Below, piece after piece: positions 1 to 10,926 of a stretch of 64,000 bases of DNA. The stretch is from Croceicoccus estronivorus (lineage in GTDB: Bacteria > Pseudomonadota > Alphaproteobacteria > Sphingomonadales > Sphingomonadaceae). The stretch covers positions 575,727-639,726 of the forward strand of contig NZ_JRQQ01000001.1 of NCBI RefSeq assembly GCF_001625325.1. Reading direction: 5' to 3'. The notes below the pieces were generated by a model. That model was not told where the DNA came from. It was given only the letters and a program-made list of their open reading frames with translations, and searched no databases. Made by a program: the position numbers and the translations under genes. How positions within the stretch are numbered: the first letter of the stretch is position 1; every line of letters starts with the position of its first letter.

Positions 1-1010
1 CCTTCCGGATGGGGGTAATCCGTTCCCCACATGATCCGATCGATACCGATCTTGTAATAGGCTTCGGTCGTTTCCTCGTCCGGCAGCGCCGAACATCCGA
101 TCCACATGTTGCGCGCGAAATACTCGCTGGGCTTCATGGTCAGGTTGGAATTGTAATCGCCCAGCTTGCCACTGGTATGTTTGACCGACGCACGGATATC
201 CATGAGTTCGAGCACCCAGGGAAACCAGAATTCTCCCCCTGCTTCGGTGAAGCACACTTTGAGACGAGGGTAGAGTTCGAACACTCCGCCAAAGATCATC
301 GACCACATCGGCCGGGTCAGCCAGAAGGCATATTCGCTCAGATAAGTGCCGATCCAGCCCGGCTGGGTTGTGTCATACGCGGGGGCTCCGCCCGAATGGA
401 AATGGACCGACATGTTCAGCTCCTGCAGGAGATCCCACATCGGATAGTATTTGCGATGGTTGTACATCGCATAGCCTTCGGTGATGATCGGCATGAAGAC
501 GCCCTTGAGCCCGGCTTCGTGCGCCCATCGTATCTCCCTGAGATTCTGCTCGATATCATAGAGCGCCGGAATCACCGCCAGACCGATCCGGCGCAAGGGA
601 TCGTCGCTGCAGAATTCCGCCAGCCAGCGATTGTGAGCCCGCGCACCGGCCCACTGCAATTCCGGGTCAATGCCGAAAGGCCGCAACCCTACATCCGCCC
701 CGAATGGGGGAGCGTTGCGCTCCGTAATACCATCGGGGAACAGCACTTCGGCCGCCACACCGTCTCCATCCAGCACGCGATTGCGGATTTCCGGGTCCCA
801 GGCCCCGGCCAGCCCCTCACCGACGCGCGCGCGCCATTTGGTGTTGAAATCATCCAGCAGGAAGCGCTTCTCATGCTCTTCACGAGCGACGATCTCGCGC
901 TGGACCCGTTCATCGAACTCGGCGTGGTACTTGCTCTCCAGATAGTTGCGATACTGTTCCGGTGGCAGACCCGCATGTCCGTCCGACGAGATGACGAGAT
1001 AGCGATCCAT
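1..1010 (-). CDS. ACMSD-like amidohydrolase (amidohydrolase_2), 3' end off the window
   Basis: Reading from an ATG at 1010 gives 336 uninterrupted codons running off the left edge, so the C-terminus is missing. The protein opens with MDRYLVISSDGHAG, holds HFHSGG about two thirds in, then FTEAGGEFWFPW, and ends at the edge with MWGTDYPHPEG. These are the metal-site blocks of the ACMSD/gamma-resorcylate decarboxylase branch of metal-dependent hydrolases, which decarboxylate or hydrolyse aromatic acids and related compounds. An AGGAGAG ribosome site lies just upstream. It is third in a same-strand series after the TonB receptor and MFS transporter, suggesting uptake followed by processing of one aromatic or lactone-like substrate. 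The substrate cannot be told from sequence. Confidence 0.85.
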   Translation of the reverse strand, partial: MDRYLVISSDGHAGLPPEQYRNYLESKYHAEFDERVQREIVAREEHEKRFLLDDFNTKWRARVGEGLAGAWDPEIRNRVLDGDGVAAEVLFPDGITERNAPPFGADVGLRPFGIDPELQWAGARAHNRWLAEFCSDDPLRRIGLAVIPALYDIEQNLREIRWAHEAGLKGVFMPIITEGYAMYNHRKYYPMWDLLQELNMSVHFHSGGAPAYDTTQPGWIGTYLSEYAFWLTRPMWSMIFGGVFELYPRLKVCFTEAGGEFWFPWVLELMDIRASVKHTSGKLGDYNSNLTMKPSEYFARNMWIGCSALPDEETTEAYYKIGIDRIMWGTDYPHPE

Positions 1011-1143
1011 GATTTGTCTCTCCTAAATGACGCGGCACGCAGCCGGGGGTGATCCGATGCCAAAGGCCCGCAGCCCATCTGTTTTCGTGGGGTGAGAATA
1101 CCGCGTGGCCATATGGCCCCACAAGGCAACCAGCGCGCACAAA

Positions 1144-2415
1144 CTATCGCTCACAGGAAACGATCCCACAGTCGGCAACCTCTCTTTGCGCCAATGCGGG
1201 GTCGATGAATGCATAGATCAGCAGCCCGCCCATGACCCCTCCGAAGACCACGAAGGGCAATGCCGGCATCCATTCGTATAGGCCGACGGCCACAGCCGGC
1301 ACGACGACGATCGATGCCCCTGCGATCGCAGACACGGCACCTGCGACAGCACCCTGCTTCCCATCCCCCACAGCAAGCGATGCCCCGGCCGTGTAAGCCG
1401 GACGGGCAAGACCATATCCGAAACTGACCAAGGCAAAAGCAGCAACCAGAGACAGGAAACCGGGCAGAGCGACAATCAGGACATTGCCCGCAAAGGCCAA
1501 GGCGCCACCCCAGCGCAACAGCGCGCGTGGCATCATTCCGCACATGCCGACCAATCCCCATTGTGCGACAAGCCCAGCCAGAGCTCCCGCGACCATTGCG
1601 ATGCCGATGGAGCTCTGGGCCTCCACCGGGGAAAGACCGACCCTGTCGATGACCAGAAATCCCAACGTGTATGTATTCGCCGCCTGGGCCGAGCTCATCG
1701 CGAAACCGTAGATCAGGAACGGTCGTACAGCCGGGTCGCGCCAGATATCCCAGCCCCCACTTGATTCCGTATGTTGGCGTGCGATCTCGCCGGGCCTGTC
1801 GGATGGCAAGACTATCGCCGCCAGGCAGAGGATGCCGATACCCGCAATCCCGAATACGAACATCGGCCCTGCAAGACCAACATGGGGCAGGATAAGAAAT
1901 GGCGCGATGGCCGGACCGAGAATGGTTCCCAGGCTCAATGCGCCGCCCAGCGCGGCAATCGCCCGGACGCGCAACTGCCCTTCCGTCCTGTCAGCAACAT
2001 AGGCCTGCGCCGCAGCGCCCGATGCCGAACCAAACGTCCCATAGGTCGAACGGATCAGGAGGAACCCGGCGAAAGTGACCAACGGAACCGTGAGGCCATT
2101 CAGGCCCGCCAGGACCACGCAGCCGCACCCCAGCATGGAGAAGGTAAAACCCCCAAGCCCGATGAGAATATGTGGCTTGCGGCCCTTGCGGTCCGAACGC
2201 CCCGCCCAGAATGGCGACGTCACCGCCCACATCAGCGCCGAGAGAGAAAAGATGCTGGCAATCAGGAAGTCGGAGATTCCCAGTTCGCGCCCGGCAGCAG
2301 GCATGACGGAAATCAGGCCCATGTTGCCGATCGCTGTCGCGAGAGTCGTGGCGAACAATGTCGCGAACGAAAGGCGCGACAGGGCGCGCGGGGATGGATC
2401 GACAATCATCCGCAT
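1144..2415 (-). CDS. MFS transporter
   Basis: 423 residues with the alternating hydrophobic segments of a 12-TM major facilitator. The cytoplasmic loop motif A, reading GRSDRKGRKP, sits at about residues 72-81 between TM2 and TM3, and the chain is rich in small residues throughout. Expected role: proton-coupled inner-membrane import or export of an organic solute. It begins 25 bp after the stop of the upstream TonB receptor gene and is followed after 133 bp by the amidohydrolase, so outer-membrane uptake, inner-membrane transport and catabolism look co-transcribed. The start is the first of two nearby ATGs (2415 and 2409); no strong ribosome site separates them. Confidence 0.88.
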   Translation of the reverse strand: MRMIVDPSPRALSRLSFATLFATTLATAIGNMGLISVMPAAGRELGISDFLIASIFSLSALMWAVTSPFWAGRSDRKGRKPHILIGLGGFTFSMLGCGCVVLAGLNGLTVPLVTFAGFLLIRSTYGTFGSASGAAAQAYVADRTEGQLRVRAIAALGGALSLGTILGPAIAPFLILPHVGLAGPMFVFGIAGIGILCLAAIVLPSDRPGEIARQHTESSGGWDIWRDPAVRPFLIYGFAMSSAQAANTYTLGFLVIDRVGLSPVEAQSSIGIAMVAGALAGLVAQWGLVGMCGMMPRALLRWGGALAFAGNVLIVALPGFLSLVAAFALVSFGYGLARPAYTAGASLAVGDGKQGAVAGAVSAIAGASIVVVPAVAVGLYEWMPALPFVVFGGVMGGLLIYAFIDPALAQREVADCGIVSCER

Positions 2416-2440
2416 CCGTCCGCCGCGCGCAATCCCGCCT

Positions 2441-4792
<2,352 letters not shown>

Positions 4793-4908
4793 CGTAATCC
4801 CCTCCTGCTCCCAGCCGGTCGGGATTAGACGCCGCACAAGGTTGCGTGCCTATTTCTCCCCTTCCCAGCGCCGCGATTTCCGCAGTCTTATGAAAAGCTT
4901 ATGCAACC

Positions 4909-4928
4909 GGGTGACGGATGCATCACCC
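4909..4928. promoter_or_regulatory. Inverted repeat GGGTGA-N8-TCACCC, candidate operator
   Basis: A perfect 6-bp inverted repeat with an 8-bp spacer, about 117 bp upstream of the TonB receptor start. The same hexamer recurs in the palindrome at 5150-5166, which argues for a regulator site rather than chance. No regulator can be assigned. Confidence 0.4.
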
Positions 4929-5149
4929 AAGTCAACAATGCAGTTCAATCCTTGCCGAAGCAGGGGCGTTCAACAAGATCATGGCAAAGATCAGACTGTT
5001 TCCACAGAACAGCCAAACGCGGCCGTGGCGCCGGCCAATGTTCCGACAGAAATGGCGGCAGGATACGGGAAAACGAGCCCACGCTGGAACACGCCGCACG
5101 AACGGCGTTGCCAGCGGCATTTCAATGCCAGGGTATAATCATGCACACA

Positions 5150-5166
5150 CTCACCCAATGGGTGAG
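5150..5166. promoter_or_regulatory. Palindrome CTCACCC-AAT-GGGTGAG, candidate operator
   Basis: Perfect 7-bp arms around a 3-bp centre. It uses the same TCACCC/GGGTGA half-site as the repeat at 4909-4928, in the opposite (everted) order. It lies 54 bp past the stop of the SDR gene and about 360 bp upstream of the TonB receptor, so it could also act as an RNA hairpin. Confidence 0.4.
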
Positions 5167-5181
5167 CGGCGAAATTGTCCA

Positions 5182-5197
5182 GGCCTCACAAGAGGCC
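5182..5197 (-). terminator. Hairpin after the SDR gene
   Basis: GGCCTC-ACAA-GAGGCC, a perfect 6-bp stem with a 4-nt loop, 23 bp beyond the SDR stop on the minus strand. The sequence that follows in that direction is only weakly U-rich, so it is a modest intrinsic-terminator candidate. Confidence 0.4.
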
Positions 5198-5219
5198 CGG
5201 ACCGTTCAGACCTGCACAA

Positions 5220-5999
5220 TCATCGCTGCGATGAAATGTTACCCCCATCGACCACGATTTCGGCGGCCGTGATATAGCTGGCTTCGTCCGACAGGAGGAA
5301 GCGTACCACGCGCCCGATTTCCTCTGGTTCGCCCATCCGGCCAAGAAGAATGCGCTGTTCGAAAAAGTCGGGGCCCCGGGCCTGGATCGCGGACTGCATC
5401 ATCGGGGTGACGATTTGCCCCGGCGATACCGAATTGATCCGGATACCGTCGACGGCAAGGCGATCCGCCAGCGAGCGTACGAGCGAGAGTACGCCACCCT
5501 TGCCCGCCGAGTACACCGGGTTCACCGCATTACCCAGTGTTGCGTTGATAGAGGCGGTCGCGACGATAGCCGATCCAGGGTTCGCCTTCAGATCCGGCAA
5601 AAACGCCTTGATGAGGAACGGAATGGCCCGCAAGTGCACCGCGATGCCAGAATCCCAGCTTGCCTGCGTCAGCCCGTCAATACTGTCGGTATCGACAATG
5701 CCTGCGCAATGGACCAGGCCGCCAATGCCAAGCAGCAAGGCACGCGTACCTTCAGCAGCAGCCGCGATTGCGGAAAGATCCCGCACATCCACTCCCATAC
5801 CGACCGCGGTAACGCCGAACTCCGACGCAATCTCTTCCGCCGCAGTTTTAGCACGCCGGTCATCGAGATCCCATATCGCAACAGGACGACCGACAGCCGC
5901 CAAGGCACGGGCGGAGGCCTTTCCAAGGCCTGACGCACCGCCAGTTATGACAACGGCCGTGGATGGCGAAGCAAGTTGCGGGGTAATATCCTGTGTCAA
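5220..5999 (-). CDS. SDR family oxidoreductase
   Basis: Classical short-chain dehydrogenase/reductase of about 259 residues with a Rossmann glycine motif (TGGASGLG) near the N-terminus, NAG-type HCAG, catalytic Ser in TASIN, YSAGK as the Tyr/Lys pair, and SPGQIVTPM after it. Family members oxidise or reduce hydroxyl/keto groups with NAD(P). The start is taken as TTG at 5999 because GGGAGAG stands six bases before it; another TTG 10 codons upstream is possible. It is transcribed divergently from the luciferase-like oxidoreductase across a 413-bp region with two inverted repeats. The substrate is unknown. Confidence 0.88.
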   Translation of the reverse strand: MTQDITPQLASPSTAVVITGGASGLGKASARALAAVGRPVAIWDLDDRRAKTAAEEIASEFGVTAVGMGVDVRDLSAIAAAAEGTRALLLGIGGLVHCAGIVDTDSIDGLTQASWDSGIAVHLRAIPFLIKAFLPDLKANPGSAIVATASINATLGNAVNPVYSAGKGGVLSLVRSLADRLAVDGIRINSVSPGQIVTPMMQSAIQARGPDFFEQRILLGRMGEPEEIGRVVRFLLSDEASYITAAEIVVDGGNISSQR

Positions 6000-6045
6000 G
6001 TCGCGCTCTCCCAAAAAAGCCGCCCGCAACAGCTGCGAGCCACTA

Positions 6046-6061
6046 CCTACTTGTTAGTAGG
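6046..6061. promoter_or_regulatory. Inverted repeat CCTACT-TGTT-AGTAGG, candidate operator
   Basis: Perfect 6-bp arms with a 4-bp spacer, 47 bp upstream of the SDR start, a typical place for a repressor site. No cognate regulator gene is adjacent. Confidence 0.4.
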
Positions 6062-6180
6062 CTGTATTGATCGGGCAGGATTTGCTGTCAAGCAGCGCTC
6101 TGTCATGCTGAACCGACAGGGTTCCTGAAAATGAGATCCCTTTATCAATGATGACCATCGCGGCGTGCTTTTCGCAACTC

Positions 6181-6199
6181 GACCGATATGCGATCGGTC
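6181..6199. promoter_or_regulatory. Inverted repeat GACCGAT-N5-ATCGGTC, candidate operator
   Basis: A 19-bp element with perfect 7-bp arms, in the middle of the divergent region between the SDR and the luciferase-like gene. The shape (short GC-rich arms, odd spacer) resembles TetR-family operators, but this is inference from symmetry alone. Confidence 0.45.
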
Positions 6200-6412
6200 A
6201 GTCGCCGCGACACCATTAGCGCCAGCAATAGCGTCAATCATTCGAAGGCATGCTTTTTGGTCAAGGGCCGGGAAATTCGATTGCATTGGCCCGACGCCTC
6301 TGGCCTCTTTGTCTTGGAATATCCGCACGAAAAGATGCGGAGTGGAAATCACGCAACAAGCACAACGCATCCGTCGAGGATGACGTGAGACGTTTTCCGG
6401 GAGACCCAGACC

Positions 6413-7330
6413 TTGTCCGCGAAACCTGAACTGTCCGTATTTCTATCGCACCTCGATCACATCATTGAGCGTGACAACTCCAGGATCGTGGAAATTGCAA
6501 AGATCGCGGAAGCGGTGGGCATCGAACAGGTCGTATTCAGCGAACATGTAACGCTGGCCGAAGTCATTCAGGGAAAGGGCGAAGCCGCCAAGTTCCCTTT
6601 CAAGTCGGATGAGAACTATCCCGAACCCTTGGTCATGCTGGGGGCGATTGCCGGTTGTACAACGAAGCTGCGCCTGGCCACCGGCATTCTGATCGCACCG
6701 TTACGTCCACCGACCGTTCTGGCCAAATTACTTGCCACTTTGGACAATGTCTCCAGAGGACGCCTGGATGTCGGCATGGGTTCAGGCTGGCACGTGCCGG
6801 AACTCGAGGCTTGCGGCGTGGAGCCGGATAGAGCCCTGGAACATCTCGATAACGCAATCGGTGCGTGTCGCGCGCTATGGAGCGGTGAACCGGCCAGCTA
6901 CGATTCCTCGACCATCAGTTTAGAAAGCCTGGTCTGCAGGCCAGTCCCCTTTCAGGGGCAGGACTTGCCCATCTGGCTGGCAGGACCACCGTCGATCAAG
7001 GGTGCCGACCGGATCGCCCGGCTGGGGCAAGGTTGGCTGCCCTTCGGCAATGTTGCACTGGATGGCATCAAGCGCGGCTCCGACAACCTTCGCATTGCGG
7101 AACGGAAATATGGCCTTGCCGAGGGATCAATCGGCATCCGTGCTCCGCTGCCTGTCATTTCCGATCCGGATGTCGACCGGATGCTCGACCTTACCTTTGC
7201 GGGCATCGACGAATATCCCGCCGCAGGCGCCAATTCCGTGCAGTTCGCCCTGTGGCGCTACGTCAAGACCCTTGACGATGTCGAACCCGTGCTGACGAAA
7301 GTCCGCCAACGGCTCGACGCCGCCTTTTGA
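6413..7330 (+). CDS. Luciferase-like (LLM class) flavin/F420-type oxidoreductase
   Basis: 305 residues with the (beta/alpha)8 bacterial-luciferase fold signatures: an early GIEQVVFSEHV segment, ATGILIAPLRPPTVLAKLLATLD, GRLDVGMGSGW and a C-terminal regulatory tail. LLM-class enzymes are monooxygenases or dehydrogenases using reduced FMN or F420. The start is TTG at 6413 with CCGGGAG upstream. It stands alone on the plus strand, divergent from the SDR. The cofactor (FMN versus F420) and the substrate cannot be decided from sequence. Confidence 0.87.
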   Translation: MSAKPELSVFLSHLDHIIERDNSRIVEIAKIAEAVGIEQVVFSEHVTLAEVIQGKGEAAKFPFKSDENYPEPLVMLGAIAGCTTKLRLATGILIAPLRPPTVLAKLLATLDNVSRGRLDVGMGSGWHVPELEACGVEPDRALEHLDNAIGACRALWSGEPASYDSSTISLESLVCRPVPFQGQDLPIWLAGPPSIKGADRIARLGQGWLPFGNVALDGIKRGSDNLRIAERKYGLAEGSIGIRAPLPVISDPDVDRMLDLTFAGIDEYPAAGANSVQFALWRYVKTLDDVEPVLTKVRQRLDAAF

Positions 7331-7431
7331 ATCACGCGATAACGCACCGCAACGGCTAAGCTGAATGGTATCGGCGGAAAACACCTCCCATCCAATCGAC
7401 AGGAATGACGGCATGCCGCTAGTGGCCACGA

Positions 7432-7632
7432 ATGGCTATCCTCGCGACGATCATGAACACCACCACCGGCCGCCCGATCCAGAAGATGAGCTTTGGCCGC
7501 ATGCCGAAGCCTTGGGCATCCTTCAATCTGGAAACCGGCGAACTGGTCACCATAGAGCGGATAGATGTCGGCAAACCCGCGCCGGGCAAGTTTGCCGCAC
7601 CCGTCGAAATCTGGGTCACCCCTAAAGGGTAG
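7432..7632 (+). CDS. Small hypothetical protein
   Basis: An open frame of 66 codons (or 59 from the inner ATG at 7453) between the luciferase-like gene and the Hsp70-like gene, ending 3 bp before the stop of the latter on the other strand. I do not recognise the product. Roughly three quarters of its codons end in G or C, as in the real genes around it, and the overlapping frame lacks that property, which is the main argument that it is coding. There is no clear ribosome site at either ATG. The C-terminal half (NLETGELVTIERIDVG) looks like a small beta-rich domain. Confidence 0.4.
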   Translation: MAILATIMNTTTGRPIQKMSFGRMPKPWASFNLETGELVTIERIDVGKPAPGKFAAPVEIWVTPKG

Positions 7633-7635
7633 CGC

Positions 7636-8958
7636 CTAGGTAGGCATCGCGTCCTTCACCGTCCATGCTTCCAGATCGGTCTCATTCCCGATCAGAGCCA
7701 GGCCGTGAGCGACCGAAGTCAATTCCTCCCCGCTATCGATCTTTCTGTCTCCGAAGCGTTGCTCGAACAGGCGGCGAATGGCGGGAATCAACGATGATCC
7801 GCCCGTTAAAAACACGTGGTCGATCTGATCTCCATTCAGACCTGCACTTGCCAGGGCAGTATCGACAGTTGCCGCGATACGTTGAAGATCGGGTTCGATC
7901 CACTGTTCGAAATCAGCCCGGCTGACGTCCGCTTCGATAGTCAGCGCCTCACTTTCAAAGCGGAAGCCAGCGATGCTGTCGCTTGAAAGGCTGCGCTTCA
8001 ATTGACCGACCGCTTCATAGAGCGGATATCCCAGTTCCTTGTCCACTACCGCAATCATGCGGCCGATTGCGGCCGAATCCGTAGCGGAACGCTGCAACCG
8101 CGACAGTTCGTCAAGCGTCCGGCGATTGCGCATCAATGCAAGGCGCGACCAGTCCCCGAAATCGTTGAAGTGCCCATCCGGAATCTGGAGGATCTTGTCG
8201 AAAGACCGGTAGGTGCCGCCCTTGCCCAGCATGGGAAGCACGAGACGATCCATGATCCGGAAATCGAACTGATCCCCGGCAATCCCGATACCGGCCGATC
8301 CCAACGGAACACACCGTCGAGCCGAACCCGGCTCCCCCACGCGAACGATTGAAAAATCGCTGGTGCCGCCGCCGAAATCCGCAACCAGAAGCGTCGCCGG
8401 TTTCGTCAGGCGGGAGGCAAACCCATATGCCGCGCCGAGCGGTTCATAGACGTAATGAATCTCGCGATCGAGCGATGCGAACATCGCGTCGTAACGCGTC
8501 TGTGCCAGCGCCGGATCGGGCCGCGCTCCAACGTAGCGAACCGGACGGCCAACCACGATACGTTCAGGTATCTGGTGAAGCGCCGCTTCGCCATGCGCCA
8601 GCAGGTGCTCCAGAAATATCTGGCCCAGTTCCTCGAACCGCAAACGCTTGTCGAACAGGATGGCATGTTCGAATGCGAGATTGCCCGCCATCGATTTGAA
8701 AGACTGAAGGAAGCGGCAGCCCTCCGGGAAATCGAGGAATTCGGCAATTGCCCAAGGCCCCGCCTCATGCCCCAAACCCGTACGAACCGCATAATCCTGC
8801 CAGAAACACAAAGCGGACCGAAACGTCGTACTATTGCCGTCAGGAGCTGAAAAATCGACCAGATCCACCTGCCCGCCATCCCCTGCCAGCGCGACAACAG
8901 AGTTGGTGGTGCCAAAGTCGATCCCAACGGCGCGGGCATTTGACATGCCGTCCGGCAT
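7636..8958 (-). CDS. Hsp70 family protein (YegD-like)
   Basis: About 440 residues from the ATG at 8958, which has AAGGA nine bases upstream; ATG 8946 is an alternative. It shows the actin/Hsp70 ATPase blocks: phosphate 1 AVGIDFGTTNSVVAL near the start, phosphate 2 VADFGGGTSDFSIV, and adenosine motif VFLTGGSSLIP near the end. The substrate-binding domain of true DnaK is absent, as in YegD-type short Hsp70s. It probably acts as a cytoplasmic chaperone-like ATPase with unknown clients. It is divergent from the VOC-MDR fusion gene. Confidence 0.88.
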   Translation of the reverse strand: MPDGMSNARAVGIDFGTTNSVVALAGDGGQVDLVDFSAPDGNSTTFRSALCFWQDYAVRTGLGHEAGPWAIAEFLDFPEGCRFLQSFKSMAGNLAFEHAILFDKRLRFEELGQIFLEHLLAHGEAALHQIPERIVVGRPVRYVGARPDPALAQTRYDAMFASLDREIHYVYEPLGAAYGFASRLTKPATLLVADFGGGTSDFSIVRVGEPGSARRCVPLGSAGIGIAGDQFDFRIMDRLVLPMLGKGGTYRSFDKILQIPDGHFNDFGDWSRLALMRNRRTLDELSRLQRSATDSAAIGRMIAVVDKELGYPLYEAVGQLKRSLSSDSIAGFRFESEALTIEADVSRADFEQWIEPDLQRIAATVDTALASAGLNGDQIDHVFLTGGSSLIPAIRRLFEQRFGDRKIDSGEELTSVAHGLALIGNETDLEAWTVKDAMPT

Positions 8959-9180
8959 AATTCGACATCCTTGATTGGGTAAAAGAGGGCCGGCGCCTTT
9001 GGCAGGATGCCAGTGATCGCGCAACCGGACGGACACCGCGGCGCCCGAATTATCGGACAGACAGGCGCACTTCCGCAATCAGGCCAGACCTTGTTTGACA
9101 GTACCGCCCGGCATGCAGATAAATCGCCCCCGATAAGCGCAGGCGATGTTTGCAAGCCGGCGCACATTGGGGGAAAGATA

Positions 9181-10698
9181 ATGGAACCGACGACAGCCGC
9201 ATCATCACCGACCTGGTTCGACAACTTCGGCCAGATAAGTTTCGGGGTGCCGGACCTCGATCGCGCCATCGGCTTCTGGGAGGAACGGCTGGGAATTGGT
9301 CCCTGGGTGGTATTCCGCGGCCTCACCATGGATGCGACCCATGAAGGGCAGCGTATTCAGATGCCCTTCGATGTCGCGCTGACATGGCACGATGGCCGCC
9401 TTGTCGAATTGATCCAGGCGCTGGGCGATGGCCCCTCGCCGCTTCACGACGGGCTCAATCGCCCGATGATCGGCCTGCAGCGGCTCGCATCGCTTACCAG
9501 GCATATAGAGCGGGACGCCCAGCTGGCGGAGAGCCGGGGCATGGTCCCCATCACGACCGGGCAAGCAGCGGGGCAGCGTTTCATTCACTATCGCTGCGAC
9601 GATGCGCCGGGAGTCATTCTGGAACTGCTTGAGCGCACTCCCGACTTTGACCGATTGATCGGCCAGTTGCGCGAGAGAGCCAACCACTATCAGCCCAGGG
9701 TTGCGGCAACTCCTCCGACACCTGCCGCAACCGACGATTCCGCCACCATGCGCGTAGCCGTGATCGATGCCTATGGCGACGCGGACAGTTTCCGTATCGC
9801 GGAAATGCCAGTGCCGGTTCCGGGCCCAACCGAAGTACGCATCAGAGTGGCTGGTGCTGCGGTCAATCCTGTCGACATCAAGGCGCGGACCGGCTTGCTG
9901 CACGACATGATGCCACTGGAATTTCCAGCCCGTCTCGGCGGTGACGTCTCAGGTGTCGTGGATGCAGTGGGTAGCACAGTGACCCGCTTCAGAGCCGGGG
10001 ACCGCGTTGCCGGTATGATCAATCCCTTCAAAGACGGCGCCTACGCCGACTTTGTCATCGTCGATGAGGCCATACTGGCAGCGGTGCCGCCGGAACTTGA
10101 CTTGGTGGACGCAGCCGCGCTCCCGACCGGTGTTCTGGCCGGAACGCAACTGGTGGAATGTGGCATTATGCCTCGCGCGGGCGATCGCGTCCTGGTGACC
10201 GGAGCGGGCGGATCGACCGGGCGGGCAGCTGTCCTTGCCTTGCTGGAAGCCGGGGCAATCCCCATTGCCGGCGTGCGAGCCTCCAGTCGCCAGACCGTGG
10301 CCGATCTGCCCGTGACCGCCATCGATCTCGACGATCCGGAAGCCGTTGCGAAAATGGGAACATTGGACGCGATTGCCGACACGGTCGGTGGGGATCTGCT
10401 GGAAAAGCTGTTCCCGCTTGTACGCCCCGATGGAACGGTGGCTTCCGTCGCAATACCCGTGCCGGTCCCTCCCGCGAACTCGACCCAACGTTTCAGCTCG
10501 GTTATCGCACGCTTCGATGCAGAACGGCTGGCACGTTTCATGGCGGGCGCTGCCATGGGCAGATGGACCATGCCGATCGCCGGGCGCCTTCCGCTGGATG
10601 ATGTCGCCACGGCCCACCGGCTCATGGAAAATGGCGGAGTCGGGGGGAAGCTGGTTCTTTATCCAGGCTCGCAACATTCCGGGAAGAGCAAGGCCTAG
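9181..10698 (+). CDS. Fusion: VOC (glyoxalase-fold) domain plus MDR dehydrogenase/quinone reductase domain
   Basis: 505 residues from an ATG preceded by GGGGGAAAG. Residues about 12-152 form a VOC/glyoxalase domain (FGQISFGVPDLDRAIGFWEE...IHYRCDDAPGVILELLE). A Pro/Ala-rich linker (about 165-178) follows, then a complete medium-chain reductase from about 180 (MRVAVIDAYGD) with GVVDAVGSTVTRFRAGDRV and the NADPH-binding GAGGSTG at 331-337. Zinc-ligand motifs of alcohol dehydrogenases are missing, so the second half is quinone-oxidoreductase type. The fusion suggests two sequential steps on one substrate, such as isomerisation or cleavage followed by enone reduction, but this is inference. The frame is continuous, so it is not an assembly of two overlapping genes. 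Confidence 0.9.
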   Translation: MEPTTAASSPTWFDNFGQISFGVPDLDRAIGFWEERLGIGPWVVFRGLTMDATHEGQRIQMPFDVALTWHDGRLVELIQALGDGPSPLHDGLNRPMIGLQRLASLTRHIERDAQLAESRGMVPITTGQAAGQRFIHYRCDDAPGVILELLERTPDFDRLIGQLRERANHYQPRVAATPPTPAATDDSATMRVAVIDAYGDADSFRIAEMPVPVPGPTEVRIRVAGAAVNPVDIKARTGLLHDMMPLEFPARLGGDVSGVVDAVGSTVTRFRAGDRVAGMINPFKDGAYADFVIVDEAILAAVPPELDLVDAAALPTGVLAGTQLVECGIMPRAGDRVLVTGAGGSTGRAAVLALLEAGAIPIAGVRASSRQTVADLPVTAIDLDDPEAVAKMGTLDAIADTVGGDLLEKLFPLVRPDGTVASVAIPVPVPPANSTQRFSSVIARFDAERLARFMAGAAMGRWTMPIAGRLPLDDVATAHRLMENGGVGGKLVLYPGSQHSGKSKA

Positions 10699-10724
10699 AC
10701 GAAACGGCCCTCACACCGGTTCCA

Positions 10725-10741
10725 ACCAGGAAGCACCTGGT
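10725..10741 (+). terminator. Weak hairpin after the VOC-MDR gene
   Basis: ACCAGG-AAGCA-CCTGGT, a 6-bp stem 26 bp after the stop codon, followed by a G-run rather than a U-run. It may mark the 3' end of the transcript, but it is a weak terminator candidate. Confidence 0.25.
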
Positions 10742-10926
10742 GGGGGGGAGAATTGCTGCGACCTATCCATCCGACACCTTGGTGCGTGGCTGGAAAGTCA
10801 CAGTGTGCGACTTCTGTGCACATAAACCCCCTCTTACGCCGGAAAAGCCCCAGAATCGTCTTTGAATAATTTTAGACCGAAGTATAGGAATTTTGGAATC
10901 AAGATAATTCAGAGGGAGGGTTCCAG

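Larger units (their letters stand above)
4793..5219. other. Intergenic region upstream of the TonB receptor
   Basis: 427 bp without a convincing gene. It should hold the promoter of the TonB receptor and, at the right end, the 3' end of the SDR transcript. The notable contents are two inverted repeats built from the same hexamer (4909-4928 and 5150-5166) and a hairpin at 5182-5197, each listed separately. Short open frames here have no ribosome site and no recognisable product. Confidence 0.5.
6000..6412. other. Divergent intergenic region between SDR and luciferase-like gene
   Basis: 413 bp between two diverging genes. No frame looks coding. It should hold both promoters, and it carries two inverted repeats, at 6046-6061 and 6181-6199, listed separately as possible operators. 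Confidence 0.5.

Noticed and set aside
9..1052. A long plus-strand open frame opposite the amidohydrolase
   Set aside because: It has no family motifs, while the minus strand gives a textbook ACMSD-like protein ending in the GTDYPHPEG block.
4842..5277. Several overlapping short frames in the region upstream of the TonB receptor
   Set aside because: No ribosome sites and unlikely compositions; treated as non-coding.
6047..6370. A 107-codon minus-strand frame in the SDR/luciferase-like divergent region
   Set aside because: No recognisable domain; it covers two inverted repeats and the expected promoters.
10862..10888. Possible sigma70-type promoter (TTGAAT, 15 bp, TATAGG) before the second TonB receptor
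   Set aside because: The spacer is too short and the boxes poor; not strong enough to list as a feature.
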